Shown in pieces: positions 12,925 to 24,878 of a DNA stretch of 64,000 bases. Position numbers and translations under genes: made by a program. Origin of the DNA: Lindgomyces ingoldianus (Eukaryota > Ascomycota > Dothideomycetes > Pleosporales > Lindgomycetaceae); NCBI RefSeq assembly GCF_010093535.1, contig NW_022985163.1:1884453-1948452 (forward strand). Direction: 5' to 3'. Within the stretch, counting starts at the first letter, position 1; each line of letters begins with the position of its first letter. The notes beneath the pieces were generated by a model that made no database searches, was not told the origin of the DNA, and worked only from the letters and a program-made list of their open reading frames with translations.

Positions 12925-14799
12925 ATGCTACAACTAAAGAAAGGGCATTACAAAAATTCTAATAGACGCCTAACATAAAGGACGCCTTCTAGGAGCTAAA
13001 ACAAATTATTACAAGCTACCTAGTACTTTAAATGTATAACTCTACATTAAAAACAAAGGTTAACATAGATGCTTTATAAAGAGCTAAAGAAGCAGCTTTT
13101 TTATAAAAATAAGAAAATAGCTGTTAGCACTTTATAGCTTACTACTTAGCAAAGTTTACTCTAACTAAATAAAAATACACTATCTCTAACAAAGAACTAA
13201 AAGCTATAGTTAATACTTACAGAAATTAAAAAGTTAAACAATAAAGACTTAGACAATAATTTACTATTTATACTAATTATGCTAACTTTATAACCTTTCT
13301 AACAACTAAGAAACTCTCCCCTATGCATGTATAATAGGCTATAGAACTAGCATAATTTAACTTTATTATTAAACACATTGCTAGAAGCAGTAATTAATAA
13401 GTAGACACAATAAGTTAACAGGCTAACTACTTTAAAAAAGATAAAAAGAAATTAGAAGAATTTACTCTTTTTAAAAAAACTATAGAAGGGCTAGTTTATG
13501 CTAGTTTAAACTAAGAAAAACTACTATGTTCTCTTATAATTATTAAACAAGGATAAAAAAACTTTATTAAAAAATACTATAAAGCTCTAATGTTTAGACA
13601 CTCTAGAAGTAGATTACTTTAAAGAAAAATTAAAAAAGCTATACTTTAAAAAGTACTATAGCTAAAGCACCTTTACATAAAAGTTTTATAAGAATGCAAC
13701 TTATGCTAGAAAAACAATCTATAATAACATAAACCCTATAGGCAACTCTAACTAATTACATTACTAAGTTAACTATAGACTCTAGTAACTATAGACTTTA
13801 TAATAAAATTACTACCCTTATAAAAACTAGGCACAGAAAGACTCTATAATATAATTATAGTAGTAGTAAACAAAACTACAAAATTTATTCACCTATAAGC
13901 ATTAAAAAAAAGAATAACTGCTAAAAAATTTATATTTAAATTAAAAAACTTTTTTTTAGCTACTTATAAATGCCTATAAACTATTATATTTAACTAAAAT
14001 AAGTTATTTACTAGTAAATACTAGTTAGCTGTAATTTAATACCTAGGAATTGCGCACAAGCTCTCTACTACCTATTATCCCTAGACTAACAGACAAACAG
14101 AACAGGTAAACGCTAAAATAGAAAAATACCTACGCAAGTACGTGTTATATAAACAGACAGATTAGACAGAATAGCTACCTATAGCTTAGCTAGCTATTAA
14201 CACAACATAATCTACTATAATAAAGAAAACCCTATATAAAGCTAACTTTAGGTATTTACTATAATACAAGTTAACTAGCACATAACTAACTAACTTACTG
14301 GAAGCTATAAATAAAATAACATAGTTAGCAAAACTACGCTAGAAGCTAACTAAAGAAGCATAAGTAGCTTAAAAAGCTATAGAGAAAGCAGCTAATAAAA
14401 ATTAGCAACCTACACTAAAAATACACTTAAATAATTATGTATATTTAGATATAAAAAACTTAAGGTTACCTTATTTAGTAAAAAAGCTTATAGAGAAACG
14501 CATAAGACTTTATTAGGTTATTTAAACACGCTCTAGCACATGTAAGCTTAAGCTACTAAAAAAAATAAAAATACACCTATAGTTCTATGTCTCTAAACTT
14601 AAACTTGCGCCTAGAAACGTTTTATTAGCAACTACTAGATAAAAAGAACAAGAACTAGAATATAAAGTAGAATAAATTCTAGCTTATAAGCAGGACAAAT
14701 ATTTAGTAAAATAAAAAGAATAGCTTACTAGTAAAAATACCTAAAAACCTACTAGGAACTTAACAAATACCTCTTTTACTTTTTAAAAATATTAAATGT

Positions 14800-15393
14800 C
14801 CCTTTTAGCTAAAACTACTCTAGAGAAAGTTCCTCTAACTAAAAAACTTCTGCATTAGTAAAAACTACAGCAGCATTAGTTAGCTATAATGTAGGAAGTC
14901 TGCAACTCTTTAACATAGGCTGCAGAGGAAGAAGACCTGCAGCCTCTGCCTTAAGAGCTTTAAGCTTGTCTAATAATAAAAAGTCTCTCTCTAGATATAA
15001 ACCCCTATAGTTATTTAATACCTTTAACTATTTCTTTACTTTTAATAGATAAGAAGCATAAAAACACATTTTATAATTATGCTTCTTATACTTTTATATA
15101 TTTCTCTTACGCTTTTACTTCTTTTTTTTATAAACTAATTTTACCTTCTTTAACAACCTTGTACGCTCCTGTTCTAGCTAATCCTAGGCAGCATTAGAAA
15201 TAAAAGTGTTGCACTAACTCTCTTTTTTTAAACATTCTACATAGTTGTCTAATAACAAGGTTATCACGCAAGACAAACTACTTAAATAATAAGGACTACA
15301 CAGGTGCATCTTTGTGTAACAAAGAGGGTTAAAATAAGCTACAGTACAAAGACAGTAAACAGACAATAGGACATATAAAGACTAGCAAGGCAT
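14800..15393 (-). pseudogene. Cys-rich reading frame antisense to G1 3' region
   Basis: Starting from ATG at 15393 on the minus strand, a frame closed only by TAG/TAA runs to about 14800. It reads AYFNPLCYTKMHLCSPYYL, then LLLDNYVECLKKES, then LEQERTRLLKK with a following Lys-rich, probably helical stretch, and later DKLKALKAEAAGLLPLQP. The homologous region of G2 (57098-56560) keeps the same frame with more Cys retained (CCTKMCPCSAYC, DKCVECV). It lies between the chromodomain and the 3' LTR. The spacing of Cys pairs suggests a zinc-binding module plus coiled coil; function is unknown. Confidence 0.5.
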
Positions 15394-15502
15394 AGTTAAA
15401 ATAGGTAAATACACTTAACACCTCTAAAAGAGAGCACACACTAAATAAAAAAAAACCCTAACATTTATAGCAGTGTAGACGTGACAGCAAGAACGCTGAC
15501 TA

Positions 15503-15518
15503 GGAGGGGAGCCTACAT
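15503..15518 (+). promoter_or_regulatory. G1 polypurine tract
   Basis: GGAGGGGAGCC lies immediately upstream of the 3' LTR start (TGTTATAAC at 15519), the place expected for the plus-strand primer of an LTR retrotransposon. G2 has the same tract before its 3' LTR (about 57208-57222). Confidence 0.7.
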
Positions 15519-16134
15519 GTTATAACTAGCTGCCTAGCTGTAGTAAACTAATTAGCAGTTCCTTACAGCCTAAATAATAACACATGGACAGTTCTTAAAC
15601 CTGTACTAGAAAAGTTACGTAAGGAGCTAGATAAAAAATAGCTCTAGCTTTTAGACAGATGCATAGAAGAATGCATAGTCTAATAGGGACCTAGGCTATG
15701 TTCGCAATGCTCGCAATGCTCGCAGCAACAGGAGCTGCGCGCACTGCGCGCACTGCAAGAAACCCTGTGTATATAGTCTTAATCTTAACTATAGTTTAAA
15801 GGTTGTAATTAACATTTAGTTTTATTATTAGACTACTCCCCTTTTTATAATAGATCTAAGAGGCATTGCTTTTTTTTAAAGACGACTCTGCTGCCTTGTA
15901 TATCTTATACTGTATATACCTCCAATCCCCGTCCATCTCTGGACTGGTGACGCCCAGCTACCCATACAGCCGCTAGGTGCAAACCACAGCCTGCCTCCTT
16001 AAACTTAACATACCCATACTCTGCTAGACAGACTGTACACCTAATCTAGCTAAGTCCTACCTCTTCTCCGCTAATATCAACTTTAGGCCGTTGTGCTCTG
16101 AAATCACTCCCCTCTTGGAGCAAGGATTGTAACA
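15519..16134 (+). repeat. G1 3' LTR, 616 bp
   Basis: It starts TGTTATAACTAGC and ends GCAAGGATTGTAACA. Here the left part is RIP-mutated and the last roughly 100 bases are intact, the mirror image of the 5' LTR. It is 45 bp longer than the 5' LTR because of a repeat of AATGCTCGC- and GCGCACT-type units near 15700-15750, just upstream of the TATA-like GTATATAGT. Confidence 0.9.
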
Positions 16135-16262
16135 CCTAGGGGGAAATCTGCGTGTAATAAGCTTAAGTATGTACTTAATAACTACCTTCTTTTTAAGCTT
16201 AGTTAGATTCCTTAATTTAGGCTAGCATTCTACTTGTAAAGGCTGTCTAGCGCGTTAATTAC
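16135..16262 (-). pseudogene. pogo P1 fragment between G1 and G3
   Basis: This 128 bp piece belongs to the transposon near its transposase 5' end. It continues the P1 sequence from 8079 and is continued at 21929. The CCTAG and ATTAC target duplications of G1 and G3 sit at its two edges. Confidence 0.8.
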
Positions 16263-16580
16263 TGTCACGGTATCCTCCCCGGATCCTAGACATAACTGTA
16301 TTAGACGCGTACTAGAGTATTATTAGTGCACGTCTAACACAAACACAACACAACACAGACATAAACTTAAGCATAAACCGCCTTAACACTAACTAAACCT
16401 AAAATAGGCTTAATTTATACCTAAAGTGCTTAGACTTCTAAGCTAAGTATTTAATTACTAATTTTTTTTTAAACCTTTCTATTCCTTACACAACGTCTTA
16501 TACCTACTATAATACCTTATATAGTAATTAAACTAGACCTCTGTAAAGCTCTATAACCTTACTTGTGCATAATTATAATA
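16263..16580 (+). repeat. G3 5' LTR
   Basis: It starts TGTCACGGTATCCTCC (unmutated) and ends at AATTATAATA, the degraded form of the AATCGTGACA seen at the end of the 3' LTR. The first roughly 130 bases keep CpG sites; the inner part does not. The primer-binding region following it is TTACATTATATTAAAA, also found just after the G4a 5' LTR. Confidence 0.88.
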
Positions 16581-16699
16581 TTACATTATATTAAAACCTT
16601 AGCTAAGAATAGCCTCTAAATTTAATCTAATAAGCTTAGTACTTATATAACTCTAAGCTATTAAAGTAAGCTAAAAAGCCTTCTAAAAAGCGCTTACTT

Positions 16700-19600
16700 T
16701 ATAAAAAAGCTGCTACATTATAAGCTTAAAAGCTTTTTAAAAGAACTTTAAAGAATAGCTTTATGTTATTAAGTAGTTTGTTTCTGCCTTAACTTTTATT
16801 ATAGTAGTAGGAACTAAGAACTTACTAGCCTTAAAGCTTACCTAGAAGTCTAGAGATAGCTTAACTCTCTCTTGTCTAACGCTGCCTACAACCTGTAACC
16901 TTTCTAACTTAGTAATAAAATCTAACTAACTCTCTAATCCTCTGCTGTTTAATAAAAAATAGAAAGACTTACCTTCCTTTTTACACAAGCTCTAATATAA
17001 ACTTAAAGAAAATATAGACTAATTCCCTTTTAAACACTTTTAGTTACTATATGCCTACTTTTAACTTAACTATAACATAACAACCTTAATTAACTTACTA
17101 ATAAATAAAAATATTATTAACTTAGATTAATTTATAGTGTTTTTATAAGTAACTTATAAAGACTTAAATAAAGAGTTAACAGCCCTAAGTTGCCTAAACA
17201 CTTTATAATAAAAAAATAAAAAGCTTTACTTTACACTTTACTAAGTTCTGCTAACTTGCATTTAATATAGGCCTAAATAAGATAAGTCTAATTATAGCCT
17301 TATATAACTCTCTCTTAACTAAACTGTAACATGCTATAGTAGGAGAACCTCTTTTAAACAACCTTAATGCGTATGCAAACTTAATTGCTACCTATAATAA
17401 TAACATAAGGTTCCTCCCTATATAAGCTTTAATACACCCCTAAACTAGCGCAGTTGCAAATAAAAACCTTAATGTAATAAAAATTAATTTAAATTATACT
17501 CTAGTTAGTTCTAAAAAGTGTAAAGATTATAAAAAAAAAAGTTAATACTTTAAGTGCAGTAAGTATAGTTATATCTTTTAAAACTGCTTTATTTCTTTTT
17601 CTTAAGTCTACATAAGTAGTGCTGCTAGCACTTATTAAAAAATTTTATTATTTTAATCTTATTTTTATAAGGGCTTTAACTTATATTTAAGCTTTAATTT
17701 TTTTTGCTACTTTTAACACAGCTACAGCTATAGCAGTAGAAGCCTACAAAAAGGCTTGTCCTAGGGCTAAGTTGCCCCTTAGGACTAATTTAACACTAGA
17801 TCTTTGCTAACTTATAAGCTAAGTCTCTTACTAATAACTAGAAGTACTAAGTTAATATTTCTATATGTTTATAATAAAAAACTATATTAGCCCTAATATA
17901 AGCTCTTATTAACTTAAAAGTAAATAGCATAAGTTACATTAATAAAAAACTAGCGTGTAAACTAAATCTTTAATTAACACTACTTACTTAAATAATTTAC
18001 CTAACTAAATTTAATAAAAAATAACTTAAAAAAAGTTTTATCTTTTATACTATAACTATTATAATTACCTACTAACACTATAAGAAGTAGATTAAGCTCT
18101 ATATAATAAACACAGGATGTTATAACTTAATCTTAGAACAACTATAGCTATATTAGCATAAGGTTGCCTTTAATTACTAAAAGTGAGTTCTAAACTTTAA
18201 CTTTTTTTAATGCTAAGATGTATGCTTATACTTACACCTAAACAACACCTAAGTAGCACTTAATATAGAAGGTTTTTAGACCTACTTTTTAATAACCTAA
18301 AGAAGAACTACCTAAGCAAGGCTAACAAGCTAGGCTACTTACTAAGATAGGCTATGTAAAATAATTTAACAACTACCTAAACCTAAAAAAAAGAAAGCTT
18401 TTAAAGAATCTTTACTTACTTAATTTAAACATAAACTAGAACTTAAACAGCAGATAGACATCTGCTACATAGAACCTACCTTATTTATAACCCTAGCTTA
18501 ATAACTAGATTATAAAATCTACATAGTTATAATTTCTAATATAGACTAAGCTCTAGCTTTCTAAAAACGCACTAACTTAAAAATAATAGTCTTTTAAAAC
18601 TACTACAACTTATTACATGTCTTTTTCTAAGATAAGTTTAATAAGCTTTTAATATAACATCTATATAATTACTAGATAACTTTTAAGCCTAGTAAATAAC
18701 CTAGTTATAGGCTACTATATAAGATGTTACTAAATAAATTAAAAGTGCTCTAAAAATACTTTAACAAGAACTTAAAAAAAAGGTTTATTTAAGCTAGCTT
18801 TTTACTAGTAGTGTTACCTATACTATTTATAAAAAAACTTTAGGGTAGGCTTTAATTTTATGTTAACTACTAAGGACTAAACACTATTACTATTAAGAAC
18901 TAATACTTAATTTCTTTTTTATAAAAAACTTTAAGCTAACTAAGTAAAGTAAAGTATTTTATAAAGTTAGATATTATTACTGCCTTTAATAAGCTAAAGA
19001 TAGCAAAGAGTAATAAGTAGCTAACAGCGTTTTAGACCTAATATAGACTATTTAAGTACCTAGTAATGCCCTTTAGCTTAGCTAACATGCCTAGTACTTT
19101 TTAATATTTTATAAACAACTTACTCTAACCCTACCTAGACGTGTTTTGCACTATGTATATTAATAATATTTTAATCTATAGTAATAGCCTTTTAGAGCAT
19201 AAACAGCATGTACGCCTAGTGCTAAAGGCTATAGAAGAAGTAGGTCTGTAACTTAACATAGACAAATGTAAGTTCTACTAATTAAAGGTTATGTATTTAA
19301 GATATGTAATCTTTATAGATAGCATTTAAATAGACCTTATTAAGGTTTAGACTATGCTAGATTAGTAATACCTAAAGGACATAAAAAATGTTTAAGCCTT
19401 TATAAGATTTACTAACTTTTACTAATAATTTATTAACAACTTTTTATAGTAAGTAAGCCTTATAATTACACTTACTAAAAAAAAGATTTAATTTAACTTT
19501 AACTTAAATTACTAATAGTTTTTTAACTAGCTAAAAAAAGCCTTTACTAAAGCCTTAATACTTTGCTACTTTAACTTTAAACTACTAATACTTATAGAAG

Positions 19601-21560
19601 CTAATGCCTTAGACTATGTAGTAGCAAAAGTTCTCTTCTAGACTAAGCTAGATAGGACTATTAAGCCTATTGCATACTTCTTAAAAAGAATAAGCTTTGT
19701 AGAAGGTAATTATAAGATCTATAATAAGAAATTACTTACTATAGTACACTACTTTAAATAATAGCAACCTAAACTAGAAGGTGCAGCGCATTTAATATAG
19801 GTCTTATTTAACTATAAGAACTTATAGTACTTTGCAACTATAAAATAACTTAGCTACTAATAAGCCTGTTAGTCTAAATACCTGTTTTATTTTAATTTTA
19901 AGATTACTTATTATCCTAGTTAAAATAAAGGGAAACTAGATGCCTTTATAAAGTAATTCTAAAACGTCCCTGCTTAAAAAGAAGTGTAAAAGGCTTAACA
20001 CTAAACTTTACTTTAACCTAAGCTATTTTTAAACCTTAACTTAAATAAAATAAATTAAATAATTAATTAAATTATTACTAATAAGTATCTAAATAATAAA
20101 TTTATTTAAGAAACCTTAGACTTGCTCTAAAACAGCGCTAGTTAGTTAAAAAAGGTAACACTAGCTAACTATAAAAACTAAAATAGCAAGCTATATTACT
20201 ATAACTAACTTATAATCTCTAATTTTAATAAACTAAGAATTAAACTACTCTAAATTGTACACAACTTGCCTGTTAAAGGACATCTAGGTAGAGAAAAGAC
20301 TCTTAACTTACTATAGAGAGAGTACTACTAGCCCTGCATGTTCTATACTGTACGCTAATATGTATTATATTACTATACTTGCTGTAAAGTAAAGGCCTTT
20401 TAAAAAAAGTATAATAGCCTACTTAAACTGCTTCTAATCTTTAAATAAGCTTAAAAAAATATATTAATTAACTTTATTATAGACCTACTTTTATCTAAAG
20501 GGTATATAAATATTATAGTAGTTATTAATTACTTAACTAAGTATTAACACTTAATACTATGTTCCTCTATAACTACTTTTAATATAGCCTAGTTATTCTA
20601 CTAATACATATAAGTTTATTACTATAGCCTGCCTAACATAATTATATTAGACAGAGGTACACAGTTTGTCTTAGCCTTTTAAGATAACTCTATAAATAGC
20701 TCTAAATTGTTCTTTATCTATTTATAGCTTTTTACCTAGAGACTAACAGCTAGACTAAGAACATAAACACTATAATAGAATAAGTCCTATAAGTGTACAT
20801 AAACTACTAGTAAAATAACTAGGTAAAATAGTTAGCTATAGTATAGTTTAAAGCTAATAACATAACATCTAAATTAACATAAGTATCCCTGTTCTTAGTA
20901 AACTATAGATACTACCCTTAAATAGGATTTAAACTACTTTTAAATACTCCTTAACTAACTTATTAATCTGTATAAGTAATAGATATAAATAGACTTATTA
21001 ATAAAATCTAAAATATATTTAAATATATTTATAAAAAGCTTACATAGGCTTAAGCTTTTTAATAAGAGTACATAAACTAATCTTAAACCTCTGCCCCTAT
21101 GTATGCAGCTAGTAAGAAGGTCTAGCTAGACGCTAGAAATATCTAAATAAACTAATAATTAAAGAAACTTAATTAGAAGAACCTTAGCCCCTTTATAGTA
21201 GCCTATATAGTCTTATTATATGCTTACTAATTAATCCTACCTAACAGCATAAAGATACACCCTGTGTTCTATGTATTGTTGCTGCGCTAAGCAGCCTCTA
21301 AATCTAACTATCTACCTAGACAGCTAAACCTGCTACCTAAACTTATTATTATAAATAATAAACTAGAATATATTGTAGAAGACATTAAATAAATCTAGTT
21401 TAATAAGAAGAAACGTATCTATAAATACCTTACAAAATAGACTAGATATAATAAACTGTTATAGGAACTTGCAGAAGCCCTACAAGAGAACTCTACAGTA
21501 ACCTAATTCTACACCTAATACTTATCTAAACTAAACCTGTACCCTAATAAAGACAACTTA
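16700..21560 (+). pseudogene. G3 Gag-Pol with chromodomain-like C-terminus
   Basis: Gag is followed by a degenerate zinc knuckle near 17540-17580. RT (about 18470-19300) contains VKYFIKLDIITAFNKLKIA and YINNILIYS, with both catalytic Asp changed to Asn. RNase H lies near 19400-19950. Integrase (20230-21050) retains the zinc-binding GHLGREKTLNLL...YYYTCC and LDRGTQF around a catalytic Asp. At 21360-21500 the frame EYIVEDI...KKKRIYKYLTKW resembles a chromodomain. The protein is inactive: dozens of TAG/TAA stops, all explicable by C-to-T or G-to-A change. Confidence 0.85.
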
Positions 21561-21611
21561 ATGCTAGAACTACTAATGTAAAGAATTCCCTTCTTAATAA
21601 GAAAGGGGTAC

Positions 21612-21928
21612 TGTCACAGTATCCTCTCTAGATCCTAGATATAACTGTATTAGACATGTACTAGAGTATTATTAGTGCATGTCTAACATAAATATAACAT
21701 AATATAGACATAAACTTAAGCATAAACTACTTTAACACTAACTAAACTTAGAACAGGCTTAATTTATACCTAAAGTGCTTAGACTTCTAAGCTAAGTATT
21801 TAATTGCTAATTTTTTTTAAACCTTTCTATTTCTTACACAACGTCTTGTACCTACCATAATACCTTACATAGTAATTAAACTAGACCTCCGTGAAGCTCT
21901 ATAACCTTACTCGTGCACAATCGTGACA
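21612..21928 (+). repeat. G3 3' LTR
   Basis: It starts TGTCACAGTATCCTC and ends CGTGCACAATCGTGACA. The polypurine tract AGAAAGGGGTAC abuts its start. The inner (left) part is mutated and the outer (right) roughly 70 bases are intact. Confidence 0.88.
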
Positions 21929-22150
21929 ATTACTTAGTGTTGTGTAAGAGACATTATAAATAGCTGCAGCGTGTTATAAGAAGAGTTTTAAGTCTTATTT
22001 AAAAGCTTAAAGAGTAAGCTGTATCTAACATTCTTTAGAAGATTTAATCTAGTGTTGTTGTTAAGGCATTATGTATATAGGTAGAGTGTGGTAGGGGCTT
22101 GGCAAAAGTGGCCGGCTAACCTGTGTGGCCGGCCAACCTGTTAGGTACGT

Positions 22151-22257
22151 TAAAGCCTAAAAAGAATTTTACACTTATTATAGTAGTAGGCGCTTACTAG
22201 TTGCGCAGCACCTTAACTTTCTCTAGATTAACCTTTAGTCTTTTATTTAAAAGTATA
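22151..22257 (-). pseudogene. G4b fragment between P1 and P2
   Basis: This 107 bp piece matches the reverse complement of G4a about 32822-32935, downstream of the RT active site. Both ends carry the TA duplicated by the flanking pogo elements. Confidence 0.82.
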
Positions 22258-24127
22258 ACGTACTTCATAGGCAAGTTGCTTACACATCTAAGTTGCTTAC
22301 TTTTGCTAAGACCCCACCCTAACAAACTCTATTATAGCCTATAACAACCCGCTCTAGCACTATATAGTACAGTACAGCCTAGAATATTATTTAGATACTA
22401 CTTCTGCTTCTTGCTTACACATTTGTGTGTTATGCCTAGTCTAATTGCACTATCTGCAGCGCCTTTAGAATAGCTTACCTACTTTAGCTTACACCTGCTT
22501 CTTTGCCTTCTTCCTGTTACTACATGCTTTAAACTCTTTTAAAGCTGTTAAGCGCAGGCCTTTTTAAATTATTAAAGTCTTTTTTACCTTAATTTACTTT
22601 CTTTTATATAATTTATATTACATAGCAGCCTTATTAGCTACTTAAAGCTTAGTTATTTTCTATTACACTAATACTAGCTTATATGTAATTATTACTGCCC
22701 TTTTTAAAACTTTCTTAAACACTTTAACTATAAAAGTTAGTAAACTATTTATATGCTTTTAAATTTTTATTTTTATAGTTAAGTATTAATTATAACCTAA
22801 GTTTTAAAGTATTACTTAGGGTTTACAACTGCTAGAGCTTATTATATATAAGTAGTAGTAGTAATAGAGTGCGCAACTTTATATTAAGGCCTATTATAAC
22901 TTATTATAAGTTAAAAGAAACTAATCTAGTGCCTTAGAACTCTTTTTAGATATTACTAAAAGTAATTATAGCATTATAGGCTACTTTAAAGTATAGTAAG
23001 AACTTTATTTTTATAATATAAGTAATCTAATTATGTATAAGGTTTTTAGCTTAGTGCCTATACACCTTTTTTAAAGAAGTAAAACAACCTATATTAAGTA
23101 GCTATAAAAAGTGTAATAAGTAAAAAAGCATATAAATAGTAATAATCTTATTATTTTTATAGTATTACTAAAAATAAAGTAAGTTATAGCTTTTATAGCT
23201 ATTAATAACTAGTAAATAGTAGCTACTAATAGTACACTTTTTTATATGCGCGTGAAAGTGCTTTAACTAGTTTAAACTAAGCTAATTAGTAGTCTAGCTG
23301 CGCTTAGAGATTATAATAACCTAATTTTAAAGTAGATTTTTCTTTTTATACTAGTTTAAAAAGTAGTTACTACCTTAAAAAATAATAAAAAGTAAAATAG
23401 CCTACTTTTTAGTATTAATGCCTTAGATAGCTGTTATCTACTCCTAGTTGCCTAGCTAAACTGCTTTTAGCTATTTTTGTTTTTTTAAACTTATAATAAC
23501 TGCTCTAGTAGATATCTAGCCTATTATAAACTTTATTTTATTAAAGTTATATATATTATTATTCTAGATGCTATACTTAGCTTTAATATTTTTTATAAAG
23601 TTAAACTAGCTTTAAATTACTATAAAATTTTTATAAAAAGCTTTTTTATAGTTATACTTACACTTAAACTTTACTTTAAGCTTTAAGTAACACTTAATAA
23701 ATATATTAAGCTAGTTTATACTAACATAGCCTATATTACACTTAGCATGTAAAAAATTAGCTATATTAGCTACAGCTACTAGCTAAAAAGGAAATCCTTA
23801 CACATCTAGCTTAAGTATGTGCTAAATAATTACTTACTTTTTATTATTATCTAGCTTTTATAAGTTAGCTATATAATTAGCTTAGAAAGGTTATCTAGTG
23901 TGTTAGTTACTTATTATTTTTTAAAAAACTTTATTAATAGCTGCAGCATGTTACTTAAAAAGTATTATGTTTTATTTAAAAGCTTAAAGTGTAAGCTACA
24001 TCTAACATTTCTTTAACATGTCTAAGTAGTGTTGTTAGAAATGCATTAGTGTAAAAAAAGTAGTGTAGTAGAGTCTTAGTAAAAGTAAGCAACTTAGGTG
24101 TGTAAGCAACTCGCCTATAAAGTACGT
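22258..24127 (-). mobile_element. pogo-type transposon P2, 1870 bp, uninterrupted
   Basis: It is flanked by TA (22256-22257 and 24128-24129). The TIRs begin ACGTACTTCATAGGC and contain two subterminal repeats of the GAGTCGCTCAC type, ending CACTTTTGCCAAGACCCC; this is the family-1 TIR shared with P4 and P5. The transposase is on the minus strand: the C-terminal zinc-knuckle region is at the left (about 22400-22560) and the N-terminal DNA-binding region at the right. The coding region is closed by stops throughout. No clean DDE residues can be assigned by eye. Confidence 0.85.
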
Positions 24128-24411
24128 TATAGCTAAAATACTTTATTTAAGTAATATAAAATTTACTTTTTTTAATCTTAACTTATAATTCTACTTACTA
24201 AAGCCTTTCTAAGACCTTTTTAATATAAAAAATATAAGTTACCTTATCTTTAAAGTAGATAAGAATGTTATTAAAATAAGTAATATAAAAATTATCTAGA
24301 TAGTTAATTTATATATTGTTTATATAGTACTAGTAAGTTGCTAAACTATTATATAACTTAAAAGGCAAAACTTTACACTTATAAGTTCTATATTATGTCT
24401 AAAAAGTAGTA
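24128..24411 (-). pseudogene. G4b reverse transcriptase fragment
   Basis: The reverse complement matches G4a about 32540-32820, covering the RT segment that in G4a reads YKYKVLPFRL... and YLNNILIYS. It lies between pogo elements P2 and P3 with TA at each edge. Confidence 0.85.
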
Positions 24412-24878
24412 ACGTATCTAACAGGTTGGCTAGCTATACAGGTTAGCTGGCCACTTTTCCTAAGCCCCCACCACACTCTACCTATCTACATAATGCCTTA
24501 ACAATAACACTAGATTAAATCTTCTAAAAAACGTTAAATATAGCTTACTCTTTAGGGTTTTAAATAAGACTCAAGACTTTTTTTATAACACACTATAGCT
24601 ATTTATAATGCCCTTTACACAACACTAAGTAATTAACGCGCTAGACAGCCTTTACAAGCAAAATGCTAGCCTAAATTAAGGAATCTAACTAAGCTTAAAA
24701 AAAAAGTTGTTGTTAAGTATATACTTAAGCTTATTACACGCAGATTGCCCCTTAGGCTTATAGCTATAGCTAATATAGCTAATTCCTTGCGCGCAAAGCG
24801 TAATCTAGGCTAGGTTAGCTTAAACTAGCCTAGTATATAGGTTAAGCACTATTTTCAGTTTATAATAAAGTTTAATTA

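Larger units (their letters stand above)
8700..14780 (+). pseudogene. G1 Gag-Pol polyprotein with chromodomain
   Basis: Gag spans about 8700-10150 with a degenerate zinc knuckle near 10085-10125. RT spans 11510-12470 and contains YLDNILIY, where the catalytic YLDD has lost its second Asp. The frame is then broken by a solo LTR. RNase H follows from 12930 to about 13500. Integrase runs about 13560-14480, with TIDFI near 13785 and a stretch ending YYPxTNRQTEQVNAKIEKYL near 14080. The chromodomain at 14640-14770 reads EYKVExILAYKQDKYLVKxKE, with Trp codons turned to TAG. The chromodomain class is known to bind methylated H3K9 chromatin. Many stops make this a dead copy. Confidence 0.87.
8080..16134 (+). 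mobile_element. Ty3/gypsy chromovirus G1
   Basis: Two LTRs (8080-8650 and 15519-16134) flank a degraded Gag-Pol. The target duplication CCTAG is exact at 8075-8079 and 16135-16139, and the element interrupts pogo P1. Length is 8055 bp, or 7629 bp without the solo LTR at 12504-12924 and its duplication. G1 and G2 (52730-57827) belong to one family: LTR ends, chromodomain and 3' antisense frame are all alike, but G2 has lost most of Gag. Confidence 0.92.
16263..21928 (+). mobile_element. Ty3/gypsy chromovirus G3
   Basis: A complete element of 5666 bp with LTRs of 318 and 317 bp and exact target duplication ATTAC (16258-16262 and 21929-21933), inserted in pogo P1. It is a different family from G1/G2 and G4. 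No later insertion lies inside it. The internal region is very heavily mutated, but the two outer LTR edges are intact. Confidence 0.92.
6362..22150 (-). mobile_element. pogo/Fot1-type DNA transposon P1, carrying three insertions
   Basis: P1 survives as segments 6362-7643, 7849-8079, 16135-16262 and 21929-22150; without inserts it is 1848 bp. It is flanked by TA (6360-6361 and 22151-22152). The terminal inverted repeats begin ACGTACCTAACAGG and continue to CACTTTTGCCAAGCCCC. The transposase reads on the minus strand, so the left end encodes the C-terminus: the reverse complement of about 6480-6700 gives a basic segment like that of P5, ending in a Cys-His knuckle. The left TIR lacks one of the two subterminal repeat units present at the right end. 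The right TIR is nearly free of RIP. Confidence 0.87.
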
